Below, one piece after another: positions 15,717 through 24,040 of a stretch of 64,000 bases of DNA. The notes under the pieces are model-generated. The model searched no databases, was not told where the DNA came from, and saw only the letters and a list, made by a program, of their open reading frames with translations. The DNA comes from Deltaproteobacteria bacterium (GTDB lineage: Bacteria > Myxococcota_A > UBA796 > CAJQPC01), in NCBI GenBank assembly GCA_016717595.1, contig JADKFE010000010.1, forward strand, positions 62,001-126,000. The letters run 5' to 3'. A program made the position numbers and the translations under genes. Positions within the stretch are counted from its first letter, which is position 1, and each line of letters opens with the position of its first letter.

Positions 15717-16050
15717 GGCTGTCTCCGTTGTCTGTGGGTGTTGTTGGTGTTGTTGGGTTGTTGGTTGGGTCACGAAGGGACGGCGCGAGGGCCGCCGTCG
15801 GGGGGCCGTCACCGCGAGGGCGACGGAGCTGGTAGAGGCAATCGGGCGCAGGCGGCGCGGCGTCGTCGGGGAGCGCCCGGCGGGCCTCCAGGCGCTCCCC
15901 TTCGTGGGGAGCCGGCGGCAGGCAGCGCAGCGGCAGCGTGATGAGCTGAGACTCGGCGAGCTCGATGGCGGCGACGTCACCGTCGATCTGGTCCACGACG
16001 CAGAGGGTCCAGGTCGCGGCGAAGGTGAGGCCCAAGGCGCGGGGGCTCAT
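15331..16050 (-). CDS. DUF3006-like small protein; C-terminal end uncertain
   Basis: The first ~80 residues resemble DUF3006 proteins (CVVDQIDGDVAAIELAES, ITLPLRCLP, EGERLEAR), a short beta-rich family of unknown function. The ATG overlaps the comM stop as ATGA, indicating coupling. As sequenced the frame stays open 386 nt into recA, where it becomes an implausible Arg-rich shadow. The divergence occurs after a six-C run (G6 at 15800-15805 on the plus strand); one extra C there would produce a stop at 15770-15772 and a normal ~93-aa protein. I therefore trust only 15770-16050. Confidence 0.5.
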   Translation of the reverse strand: MSPRALGLTFAATWTLCVVDQIDGDVAAIELAESQLITLPLRCLPPAPHEGERLEARRALPDDAAPPAPDCLYQLRRPRGDGPPTAALAPSLRDPTNNPTTPTTPTDNGDSHDDPDHPPPRPAQGPRRGAQLAPQAVRPRRGDAPRRQRRRADRRPHLDGLVEPRHRARHRRPASGANGRDLRPRGQRQDHPRPARHRLRAGPGRHRRDHRRRARPGSQVRRAPRRAPRPAPRLPARLR

Positions 16051-17573
16051 AGGCCCGCCTGGGCGTCGACGCTGTCTTGAGCGCGGAAGGCGGCGGCCTC
16101 GGCGACGTGCTCCACGTCTACCCGAGCCACGCCGTCGAGATCGGCGATGGTGCGGGCGACCTTGAGCACCCGGTCGCAGGCCCGGGCGGAGAGGCTGAGG
16201 CGCTCCATCGAGTCGCGGAGCAGGCGCAACCCCGCCGGGGTGGCCTGGGCGGCCTCGCGGCAGGCCGGGCCGTCGAGCATGGCGTTGTTGAAGATGGGGA
16301 GCGCCTTGTAGCGCTCGGTCTGGGCCCGGCGGGCGGAGATGACCCGGGTGCGCACCTGGGCGCTCGACTCGCGGCGACGATCGCAGAAGAGCTCTTCGCT
16401 CTCCACGGGGTCTACCCGAACGCAGAGGTCGATGCGGTCAAGGAGCGGGCCGCTGAGCCGCTGGCGATAGCGCTTGAGCGCTGAATCCCCGCAGCGACAG
16501 GGCTTGTTGGGGTGGCCCCAGAAGCCGCACTCGCAGGGGTTGGCCGCCGCGACGAGCATACATGAGGCGGGCAAGGTGACCGCGCCAGCGCTGCGGGCGA
16601 TGACCACCTCGCGGCGCTCGAGGGGGCTGCGGAGCTGCTCCAGGGTGCCCCGGCTGAACTCGGGCAGCTCATCCAAGAACAGCACGCCGTGGTGGGCCAA
16701 AGAGAGCTCACCCGGCCGCAGGCTCGCCCCGCCCAAGAGCCCCGCCGGGGAGATGGAGTGGTGGGGGCTCCGAAACGGGCGCTGCTCCAAGATCCCCACT
16801 TTCTCAGGGAGCAGGCCCGCGACGGAGTGAACTCGGGTGGTCTCGATGGCCTCCTCAAAGGTCATCGGCGGCAACAGCCCAGGCAGGCGCGAGGCCAACA
16901 TCGTCTTGCCAGAGCCCGGGGCCCCGATGAGCAAGAGGTTGTGCCCCCCGGCGGCGGCGATCTCCAGGGCCCGCCGAGCGAGGGCTTGGCCACGCACATC
17001 GGCGAGGTCGCCAGCGTGCGCGGGCAGGGGCGCGGCGACGAAGCTGGCCTTCTTGAGCGTGTCTTTGCCGTTGAGCCAATCGACCACCTCCGAGAGGTTG
17101 GTCGCCGAGAGCACGTTGAGGCCGGGCACCACGGCGCCTTGGCCCGCGCAGGTCTCGGGGAGGATCAAGGCGCGCACGCCCCGCTGCCGGGCGAGGAGCG
17201 CCAGCGGCAAGGCGCCGGGCACGTCGCGCAGGGCCCCGGTCAGCGAGAGCTCCCCCACGGCCATCACGCCTAAGAGGGAGTCCTCGGGCACAACCCCCGC
17301 CGCGGCGAGCACGCCCAAGGCGATGGGGAGGTCAAACGCCGTGCCGTCTTTGCGCACATCGGCGGGGGCGAGGTTGATGGTGACGCGCTGCTTGGGGAAG
17401 TCGAGCCCAGAGGCGAGGATCGCGCTGCGAACTCGCTCTGTGCTCTCTTTGACCGCGCTCGCAGGCAGGCCGACGACGGTGACGCGGGGGAGCCGACGAA
17501 CCAGGTCTACCTCGACCTGAACCTCGACGCCGTCCACGCCCTCTACCGCGCCCGCCATGACCGTAGTGGCCAT
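16047..17573 (-). CDS. comM: YifB/ComM family Mg-chelatase-like AAA+ ATPase
   Basis: 508 aa. N-terminal Lon-protease-like fold (VEVDLVRRLPRVTVVGLP, RVTINLAPADVRKDG), then the AAA+ module with Walker A GAPGSGKTML, GVLFLDELPEFSR, sensor VAAANPCECGFWGHP with a zinc-like Cys set (C-x-C..CRCG), and the C-terminal helical domain LSARACDRVLKVARTIADLDG. ComM-type helicases promote branch migration during natural transformation. The start at 17573 gives the family-typical MATTVMAGAVEG. Linkage to recA is functionally sensible. Confidence 0.92.
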   Translation of the reverse strand: MATTVMAGAVEGVDGVEVQVEVDLVRRLPRVTVVGLPASAVKESTERVRSAILASGLDFPKQRVTINLAPADVRKDGTAFDLPIALGVLAAAGVVPEDSLLGVMAVGELSLTGALRDVPGALPLALLARQRGVRALILPETCAGQGAVVPGLNVLSATNLSEVVDWLNGKDTLKKASFVAAPLPAHAGDLADVRGQALARRALEIAAAGGHNLLLIGAPGSGKTMLASRLPGLLPPMTFEEAIETTRVHSVAGLLPEKVGILEQRPFRSPHHSISPAGLLGGASLRPGELSLAHHGVLFLDELPEFSRGTLEQLRSPLERREVVIARSAGAVTLPASCMLVAAANPCECGFWGHPNKPCRCGDSALKRYRQRLSGPLLDRIDLCVRVDPVESEELFCDRRRESSAQVRTRVISARRAQTERYKALPIFNNAMLDGPACREAAQATPAGLRLLRDSMERLSLSARACDRVLKVARTIADLDGVARVDVEHVAEAAAFRAQDSVDAQAGL

Positions 17574-17657
17574 GTTGAAGTCCGGGTGTGTGGGTGACGC
17601 TGCCCACAAACGCAAGGAGCGTGCCAGGGGGATCGGCGAGGGCGCAGATTCCCTAAG

Positions 17658-17726
17658 TGTTTGAGATCCATCGGTTGAGCTTGGCGGTGTGGCCGAGGCG
17701 CCGGGATCGGATCTGGAACTCAAACA
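17658..17726. repeat. Inverted repeat capable of a long hairpin
   Basis: TGTTTGAG (17658-17665) pairs perfectly with CTCAAACA (17719-17726), and AGATCC (17664-17669) with GGATCT (17709-17714). It sits ~85 bp upstream of comM and ~205 bp upstream of the vault-protein start. A tRNA fold was considered and rejected. Confidence 0.5.
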
Positions 17727-17851
17727 AGGGCCTGTCAGGTGTGGCCCGCGGCGCCCTCAAGCGCTGCCCCCGTCTGGCCCAGGCCGCCCCGAGCTGGCGC
17801 GCTCCCCTGCCCCACCGTGGCGCGCCCCCTGCGCAGCGGCGCCCTGGGCCC

Positions 17852-17867
17852 CGGCACGCTCCTTGCG
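17852..17867 (+). promoter_or_regulatory. Putative sigma-54 (-24/-12) promoter of the vault-protein gene
   Basis: The plus strand reads CGGCACG-N4-TTGCG against consensus TGGCACG-N4-TTGCA, with the invariant GG (17853-17854) and GC (17865-17866) exactly 10 nt apart. The predicted start of transcription is near 17878, leaving a ~52-nt leader. Confidence 0.5.
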
Positions 17868-17929
17868 AACAGGGCGCTGAGCCCGCCCGGCTCGCCCAAG
17901 ATCCGCACCCCAAGCCCCTCGGAGCCGCC

Positions 17930-20131
17930 ATGCAAGAGCGCCGTGAGCGTGAGCTCGTCCTCGCCCCCAACGAGTTCGCCTACATCCAAGACACCACCAA
18001 GGGCCACATCAACTGCTACGTCGGCCCCAACAAGACCTCCCTGGCCCAGACCGACCAGCCCGTGCTGTTCAACCCCAAGAGCAAACGGTTTCAGGACGTG
18101 GAGCTGGGCCAGGCGGTGCAGGTCTTCGCCACGGCCCCGGCGAGCTGGTACGTCGTGCTCAAGAACCCGGCGAAGGACAACCACCACCCCCGCCCCGGCG
18201 TGGCCTCGACGCTGATCGACCTGGAGGTGGGCCGCAAGCTCAACGTGCCCGGCCCGGTGTCGTTCCCGCTGTGGCCGGGGCAGATGGCGAAGGTGATCGA
18301 GGGCCACGCCTTACGCCCGAACGAGCACCTGCTGATCCGGATCTACGACGCTGAAGCCGCCGGGCGCGACCCCAAGGCGGTGTTGGCCCGGGACGACGTC
18401 GCCGAGGGCCAACGGTTCGCCGCCGGGGAGCAGCGCACGATCCGCGGCACGGACTGCCGCTTCTACATCCCGCCCACAGGCGTCGAGGTCGTGCCCGACG
18501 CCCAGGGCCGCTATGTGCGTGAGGCCGTCACCTTGGGCCGCCTGGAGTACTGCGTGCTTCTGGGCGAAGACGGGCGCAAACGCATCGTGCGCGGTGAGGC
18601 CGTCGTGTTTCCCGAGCCCCGGGAGCGGTTTCTGCTGCGGGAAGGCAGCCCCAAGCTGCCCGCGCTGCAGCTTCGGGAGACGACGGGCCTGCACCTGCGT
18701 GTGGTCGCGCCGTTCACTGAAGACGACGGCGCCGAGCACAAAGAGGGCGAGGAGCTGTTCATTCACGGCGCCCGGCTGATCTGGTTCCCCCGGGAGGAGG
18801 TCGAGATCATCCGCGCCGCGGATCAGGATCTCCACGAGGCGATCACCATCCCCCGGGGCGAGGGCCGCTATGTGCTCGACCGGGTGACCGGCGAGGTGGA
18901 GCTGGTGCGGGGCCCGGCGATGTACCTGCCCGACCCCCGGCGCCAGGCGCTCATGCACCGGCCCCTGACCGAGCGTGAGGCGCGGCTGTTGAGCCCGCAC
19001 GAGCCCCTGAGCCGCCGCCCCAAGCTGAGCGGCGAGGCCCCGCGGGTGGAGGTGGCCTCGGGCTACGCCGTCGAGGTGGTCGACAAGGGCGGCGCCCGGC
19101 GGGTGGAGCTAGGCCCCACGTCGATCCTGCTGCGGTTTGACGAGACGCTCCAGGCCCTGCGCCTGTCCACGGGCCGCCCCAAGTCTGACGCTGAGCTGCT
19201 GGAGACCGGCGCGCTGCAGGTCACCGGGAACAAGGTGAGCGACGTGGTCGAAGGCATGACCCAGGACCTCGTGCGCGCCCGGGTGACGCTCACCTACCGC
19301 GTGAGCTTTGAGGGCCGCGACCCGAGCCGCTGGTTCGCCGTGGAGAACTACATCAAGCTCCTGTGTGACCACGCCAGCTCGGTGATCAAGGCGCGTATTC
19401 GGCAGTTGCCGATCCGCACGCTCCAGGCGGAGCTGGCCCCGGTGATCCGCGACGCGGTCTTGGGCGAGAAGCCCGACGACGGGCCGCGCCCGGGCCGCCT
19501 GTTCGAAGAGAACGGCATGCGTGTGTACGACGTCGAGGTGCTGGAGCTGGAGATCGAGGACGAGGACGTGCGGGAGCTGCTCACCTTGGCCCAGACCGAG
19601 GCGATTCAGCGGGCGATCGAGCTGGCGAGCCAAGAGAGTGAGGTGGCCCGGCAGCACCAGCTTGAGGAGATTCAGCGCGGGGTGCAGCGTGAGAAGCACC
19701 AGACCGAGCTTCTGCGCCTGGAGCTTGAGGCCGAGCGCGCTCGCCTGGGCTTGGAGCGAGAGGCCTTTGAGGCCGAGCGGCGCCGGGCGGCGATGACCCT
19801 TGAGGGGGAGCTTCACGAGGGCAAGCTCCGCCAGCGGGCCAAAGAGGCGAGCTTCACCCTAGAGACGCGCCGGGCCGAGCAGAGCCTCGCCTTGGAGGAG
19901 CTGCGCGCCCGGGTAGACGGCGCCACCCGGGCGGCGGAGGCCTGGAGCCCAAACCTCGTGCAAGCCCTGCACCGCCTGGGCGACCAGCAGCTCCTCACCG
20001 CGCTCTCGGAGAACTTCGGCGAGCTCGCCGCCGTCGAGGGCCGCGGGCTCTTGGAGACGGCGCGGAAGGTGCTGGACTTCTTGCCCAGCTCCGCCGCGCC
20101 GACCTTGGGCCTGCGCCCCCCGCCGGAATAA
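17930..20131 (+). CDS. Bacterial major vault protein (MVP) homologue
   Basis: 733 aa. In eukaryotes 78 MVP chains form the vault ribonucleoprotein shell. The domain order matches: N-terminal vault repeats (~1-360; e.g. FPLWPGQMAKVI, YCVLLGEDGRKRIVRGEAVV, then FIHGARLIWFPREEVEII and AITIPRGEGRYVLDRVTGEV, aligning with animal MVP repeat motifs such as AIPLDENEGIYVQDVKTGKV), an SPFH-like shoulder (~375-555; LSTGRPKSDAE against animal LSAGRPKRPHA, VIRDAVLG), and a long charged coiled coil (~555-670) equivalent to the cap helix. It is shorter than animal MVP (~890 aa), with fewer repeats and a short C-terminus. ATG 17930 follows GGAG. It is not an ordinary flotillin, because the repeats precede the SPFH part. 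Confidence 0.88.
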   Translation: MQERRERELVLAPNEFAYIQDTTKGHINCYVGPNKTSLAQTDQPVLFNPKSKRFQDVELGQAVQVFATAPASWYVVLKNPAKDNHHPRPGVASTLIDLEVGRKLNVPGPVSFPLWPGQMAKVIEGHALRPNEHLLIRIYDAEAAGRDPKAVLARDDVAEGQRFAAGEQRTIRGTDCRFYIPPTGVEVVPDAQGRYVREAVTLGRLEYCVLLGEDGRKRIVRGEAVVFPEPRERFLLREGSPKLPALQLRETTGLHLRVVAPFTEDDGAEHKEGEELFIHGARLIWFPREEVEIIRAADQDLHEAITIPRGEGRYVLDRVTGEVELVRGPAMYLPDPRRQALMHRPLTEREARLLSPHEPLSRRPKLSGEAPRVEVASGYAVEVVDKGGARRVELGPTSILLRFDETLQALRLSTGRPKSDAELLETGALQVTGNKVSDVVEGMTQDLVRARVTLTYRVSFEGRDPSRWFAVENYIKLLCDHASSVIKARIRQLPIRTLQAELAPVIRDAVLGEKPDDGPRPGRLFEENGMRVYDVEVLELEIEDEDVRELLTLAQTEAIQRAIELASQESEVARQHQLEEIQRGVQREKHQTELLRLELEAERARLGLEREAFEAERRRAAMTLEGELHEGKLRQRAKEASFTLETRRAEQSLALEELRARVDGATRAAEAWSPNLVQALHRLGDQQLLTALSENFGELAAVEGRGLLETARKVLDFLPSSAAPTLGLRPPPE

Positions 20132-20149
20132 CTGACCAATGGTCAGTTA
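20129..20149. terminator. Palindromic hairpin at the end of the vault-protein gene
   Basis: TAACTGACC-AAT-GGTCAGTTA, a perfect 9-bp stem with a 3-nt loop that includes the stop codon. It lies in a 30-bp convergent gap and could serve both strands. Confidence 0.6.
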
Positions 20150-20161
20150 AGCCCGATCAGG

Positions 20162-20965
20162 TCAGGCGGTGACCCCGGCGCTCGGCGTGGCGGGGTCGCT
20201 GGGGTCGCTCGCGCTGTCCAAGGCGCCTTGGCTAGAGACGGTGGAGATGGTGCAGCGGCAGACGTCATAACGCCCGTTCACCGTGGCCTTCGCCGTGATG
20301 AGCCCGGCGAGATCCCAGTCGTTCGGGTTGCTGTAGGCCTCTAAGGTCACCTCGCCGTCTGGGGGGAGGATGAGGTCGCCGGGGTAGATCTGGTGGACGA
20401 TGCGCACGGTCTCGCCGTCCACCGTGGCGCTGGTCTCGACGTAGACCCAGCCCTCTCGCATCTGGCTGGCGCCGTTCACGCCGACCATGCGGCTGATCTT
20501 TTTGCTCGCCGGGCTCACCTCGCTCACGGCGCCCGCGAGGGACGACACGTTGGTGACCTTGTAGCGCTTGATCTTGGCCCGGGCGTAGGTGCAGGTCTCG
20601 CTGGAGCCGAGGCTGAGGTGGCTGCGGGCGTTGGCGAGGAAGTCATCGCGGTCGGTGAAGCTGCCCGAGGTGGCCTCGGCCACGGTGCTCGGCGCGGACG
20701 ACGACGGCACCCGGGGCGCGTGGCCGGGGTAGACGGCGAAGCCTGTGCCCGAGGTGTCGCGGAGCAGGCTGTCTTCAGTGGTGGACGAGGCCGAGTGCTC
20801 CGTGGTGTAGGTCACGCCGGAGACGTCGCTCCCCTGCCAGACATCGACGCCGCCGGAGTCATAGCTGGGGTTGAACGTCGGGCGAGCCTGGGGCTCCGCC
20901 GGGGGCGCGGCGTCGAGGTTGAGAAAGGCGAGGCGGGTAAAGAAGAAAGGCGGCAAGCTGCTCAC
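20162..20965 (-). CDS. Hypothetical protein co-transcribed with a Ser/Thr kinase
   Basis: 267 aa, no recognised family. The N-terminal ~110 residues are Ser/Thr/Pro-rich and probably disordered (HSASSTTEDSLLRDTSG, SSSAPSTVAEATSG). A folded region at ~115-250 carries TCTYARAKIKRYKVTNVSSL, MREGWVYVETSATVDGETVRI and HQIYPGDLILPPDGEVTLEAY, suggesting a beta-rich domain. No signal peptide. The start is 3 nt after the kinase stop, so it is a likely operon partner and possible kinase substrate given the Ser/Thr content. It converges on the vault-protein gene. Confidence 0.7.
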   Translation of the reverse strand: MSSLPPFFFTRLAFLNLDAAPPAEPQARPTFNPSYDSGGVDVWQGSDVSGVTYTTEHSASSTTEDSLLRDTSGTGFAVYPGHAPRVPSSSAPSTVAEATSGSFTDRDDFLANARSHLSLGSSETCTYARAKIKRYKVTNVSSLAGAVSEVSPASKKISRMVGVNGASQMREGWVYVETSATVDGETVRIVHQIYPGDLILPPDGEVTLEAYSNPNDWDLAGLITAKATVNGRYDVCRCTISTVSSQGALDSASDPSDPATPSAGVTA

Positions 20966-20968
20966 GGG

Positions 20969-23938
20969 TCACTCCTCCAGGGGGCTCAGCAGGTCGAGCG
21001 CCTCGTCCATCGAGTACGCTCCGATCCTGAGTGGCCCAGCCCCCTCTCCGAGTGAATTTATCCACGCGAGAACTTGACCTTTTGGCAAGGTGAACCGCGC
21101 CCCCGCCGCGGCGAGGGTCGCCAGACCGTCAAGCCGAACGGGCATGTTCGGCGCGAGGTTCAACGCGGCGACGAGGGCAGCGACGTCTCCTTCTCTCGTC
21201 GCCGCGTAGCGTAAGGCTGAGGCCGAGAGCACACCCATTTGGATGCCTTGGGCGGCGAACAAGGCCTCCGCCGCCTTCGCCAGGGCCCCGGTCGCTGGGT
21301 GCCCAGCGCGCAGGGCGATAAAGCCTTCAGTGAGGTTCACCCGGGCGCTCAGAAGCCAGTCCCGAAAGGGCTCGACGAGGGCCACGAGCTCCAGATCGGG
21401 CGCCGTGACCACGCCCCGACGGGCCGCCGCCGAACGTTTGAGCCACTCCGCCCGGGCCTCCTCGACGATGAGCCCCGCGGCCCGGGCCTCGGCCTGAATC
21501 TGCTCGGCCAGGGCCTCCATGCCCTCGACGTCGCCGCGCTCGCGATCGGCCAAGGCGGCGGCGTCTAACGAGACGAGGCGCCCGGTGAGGCTCACTCGAC
21601 GGTCGGCGGCCACACGATGCAGGCGGCTGGCCTCGGCGAAGCGCCCGGAGAACATGTGGTGGCTCGCCAGCCAGGTCATCATCCGGGCTTCGGCCTCGGG
21701 AGAGGAGCGCGTCGCGGGATGGGTGCCGATCGCGGCGAGCAGGGCCTCCTGGACCTCGATGGGCTCCCCGCGCACGCCGCGCACCTGGGCGGCGAGGGCC
21801 GACATCGCCAGCTCAGGATCGTCGTCAAAGAGGCCGGGAGGGCCGAGGGCCTGGACCAGCTCGTCAACACGCCGACCGTGGGCGGCGCGGTGGGCGCGCA
21901 CGAGGCGCTCCAGGCGGTGATCTCCCCGGGCGACCTCGGCGGCCTCGTCGAGCCCCCGCCGGTCGGCCCGGGCGAGGAGGAGCCGGGTGAGGGTCTCGCG
22001 GACAAAACGGGACTCTGGCAGCTCTCGGCGGGCGGTCCACAGGGCCCGGATGGCGTCGTTGACGGCCCCAGCGGCCAGCAGCCGCGGGATGAGCGCGGCC
22101 AGCTCTGTCTCGAGCGCGGCGGTCATCCCGGCGGCGAACAGGTGACCGAGGCGGCCCTCCGCGCCCGGGGGCAAGGACTCGGCGATGCGGGCGCGGGCGG
22201 CGCGCAGGCGCTCGGGGCTCCACAAGACGACGGGCTCGGCCAAGGGGCGCGGGAGGTCCGCCTCCCAGGCGATGAGCCCTCGGGCGGCGAGCTCGGTGAG
22301 CTGCAAGCGCAGCTCCCACACCGGCCGCTCCATGAGGCGGCCCACACGCTCGACGGTCTGGTGGGGGGCGGCGAGGATCAGCCAGCGGAGGAGCTCCTCT
22401 TGCTCCAACGGCAGGGGCGGGGCGCGCTCCGCCGACCACGGCAGGACCGCCTCCGCGCCGAGGCGCTCCAGGCTGGGGAGGCTCACCGCGAGGCCGTCTG
22501 GGGTGCTGGTGATCACGCCGTCCCGCTCCCAGCGGGCGAGCAGCTCGGCGACGCGCCCCGCGAGGCCCCCGGTGCGGCGCAAGACCTCCTGGGCGGCGCG
22601 GCTGGGGACGTGGTGCAGGCGCTCGCTGCCCACAAACAGCGCGGCGAGCGCCTCCTGCGAGACCGTCGGCAGGCGCACGCCGCCCGGCGCGTCACGCACC
22701 CGAAGCAGGCCCCCCCGCGGCGCCGCGGCCAAGAGCGCGGCCTGGGTCCAGGGGTCGAGCTGGGCGAAGTCATCGGCGAAGAGCGGGCCCGGCAGGGTGT
22801 TTAAGGCCTCGGAGACGGCCTCCGGGCTGAGGCCCTCCTCAAAGATCCGCGGCGGGAGGACGGCGCGCAGAGAGGCGTAGGGGCGATCGGCGGGGACCGC
22901 CCAGACCGCGCTGGGGAGCCGCCGGGCCAGCTCCAAGAGCGCGCGGGTGCGCCCCGATCGCCGCGGGCCGCCAAGATCGACGGTCTCCCCTTGGCTGAGG
23001 CGCTCGGCGAGGGCGTCGAAGAGCGAGGGATCACCGAGGATGGCGCGGGTGCTGGCGCCCAACAGGGGCACGCCGCGCAGGGCTTGGAGCGCCTCCGCCG
23101 CCGTCGGGCGCTCGGCGGGATCCTTACGGAGAAGCCGCATGATGAGGTCGGCGGCGACGGCGGGGATCTCGGCGGCGCGCTGATCCACGGGCACGGGCAG
23201 GTCGTTGAGCTTGGAGAGCCCCAGGCTCAAGGCGTCGTCGCCGAGGTGCGGAGAGGCGCCGGTGAGCGCCTCGTAGAGCATCACACCCACGGCGTAGAGG
23301 TCGGCGCGGCCGTCCACACGCACCCGGCCTTGGAGCTGCTCCGGCGCGAGGTAACGGGGGGTGCCGATGGGGGCGCCCACCTGGGTCAGCGGAAGGTCTT
23401 GGGGCTCACGCTGCGGCGCCGCCTCTCCCGAGACCAAGCCAAAGTCGAGGATCACCGGCCAGCCCGCCTCGGTGACCAGCACGTTCTCTGGCTTGAGGTC
23501 GCGGTGGACGAGCCCGAAGCTGTGGACCTGGTGGATGGTCTCTAAGAGCGCCTCGACGATGGGGCCCAAGACGGACCACGGGCCGCGGGGGAAGGGGCGC
23601 CCCTCTATGAGCGCCATGCTGATCCAGGCCCGCCCCGCCTCGGCCTCCCCATGATCGTAGAGCGTCACCACCCCCGGCAGCCGAGCGAGGTCCAAGGCGG
23701 CGACCTCCCGCGCCCAGCGCGCCCGCCGCGCCGGGCCGCCCAAGGAGAGGATCTTCAGCGCCACGGGCTCGCTGCGGGTGGGGTCCACCACCTCCCAGAC
23801 CTCCCCAAAGCCGCCCGCGCCCAGCCGCCGAGTGAGCGTGAAGCGCCCAAAGCGCGCGCGCGGGACAAGGTCCAAGGCGCCAGAGGGGCTCGCCCACCCG
23901 TCCGCAGAGGGCCCGCTCGGGGTGGGATCAGCGGCCAT
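20969..23938 (-). CDS. Ser/Thr protein kinase with C-terminal STAND-like/TPR-like region
   Basis: 989 aa. Hanks-type kinase at ~30-290: glycine loop GAGGFGEVWE (41-50), Lys62 (VALKIL), HRDLKPEN (145-152), DFG (165-167), and an APE-equivalent LAPEQL. After ~300 comes a P-loop-like motif, GGPRRSGRTRALLELA, where the usual GxxxxGK[ST] Lys is Arg, and LFADDFAQLDPWTQAALL resembling Walker B; it therefore looks like a STAND/AAA-type ATPase that may have weak or no hydrolysis. The last ~450 residues are helical repeats. The layout resembles PknK-type signalling kinases. Divergent from the frameshifted gene at 24041. Confidence 0.88.
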   Translation of the reverse strand: MAADPTPSGPSADGWASPSGALDLVPRARFGRFTLTRRLGAGGFGEVWEVVDPTRSEPVALKILSLGGPARRARWAREVAALDLARLPGVVTLYDHGEAEAGRAWISMALIEGRPFPRGPWSVLGPIVEALLETIHQVHSFGLVHRDLKPENVLVTEAGWPVILDFGLVSGEAAPQREPQDLPLTQVGAPIGTPRYLAPEQLQGRVRVDGRADLYAVGVMLYEALTGASPHLGDDALSLGLSKLNDLPVPVDQRAAEIPAVAADLIMRLLRKDPAERPTAAEALQALRGVPLLGASTRAILGDPSLFDALAERLSQGETVDLGGPRRSGRTRALLELARRLPSAVWAVPADRPYASLRAVLPPRIFEEGLSPEAVSEALNTLPGPLFADDFAQLDPWTQAALLAAAPRGGLLRVRDAPGGVRLPTVSQEALAALFVGSERLHHVPSRAAQEVLRRTGGLAGRVAELLARWERDGVITSTPDGLAVSLPSLERLGAEAVLPWSAERAPPLPLEQEELLRWLILAAPHQTVERVGRLMERPVWELRLQLTELAARGLIAWEADLPRPLAEPVVLWSPERLRAARARIAESLPPGAEGRLGHLFAAGMTAALETELAALIPRLLAAGAVNDAIRALWTARRELPESRFVRETLTRLLLARADRRGLDEAAEVARGDHRLERLVRAHRAAHGRRVDELVQALGPPGLFDDDPELAMSALAAQVRGVRGEPIEVQEALLAAIGTHPATRSSPEAEARMMTWLASHHMFSGRFAEASRLHRVAADRRVSLTGRLVSLDAAALADRERGDVEGMEALAEQIQAEARAAGLIVEEARAEWLKRSAAARRGVVTAPDLELVALVEPFRDWLLSARVNLTEGFIALRAGHPATGALAKAAEALFAAQGIQMGVLSASALRYAATREGDVAALVAALNLAPNMPVRLDGLATLAAAGARFTLPKGQVLAWINSLGEGAGPLRIGAYSMDEALDLLSPLEE

Positions 23939-24040
23939 GCCTTCGCCGGGTGAGAGGTCCGCCGAAGTTTACACAAGCTCCCGCTCGCGCCATGAGTCGA
24001 TACAACAGGCCGCACACCCGCCGGAGCGTCAAGACTCCCC

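Larger units (their letters stand above)
17574..17929. other. Intergenic region between divergent comM and vault-protein genes
   Basis: 356 bp without a supported gene; the vault-protein frame is open through part of it but has no domain match upstream of 17930. It contains a long inverted repeat (17658-17726) and a sigma-54-type promoter match (17852-17867) facing the vault-protein gene. Confidence 0.5.

Noticed and set aside
17657..17727. tRNA-like fold in the vault-gene leader
   Set aside because: A 5-bp anticodon-like stem can be drawn, but there is no TTCRA T-loop, no U33 and the D-arm does not pair properly; on the other strand no T-loop either. Treated as a plain inverted repeat.
17657..17929. 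Upstream GTG extension of the vault-protein frame (91 codons)
   Set aside because: Residues are Arg/Pro/Ala-rich with no MVP similarity and it covers the sigma-54 promoter match; the ATG at 17930 has a ribosome-binding site and begins the vault repeats.
17930..20131. Simple flotillin/SPFH call for the 733-aa protein
   Set aside because: The SPFH-like part is preceded by ~360 residues of vault-type repeats and there is no membrane anchor, which fits MVP and not flotillin.
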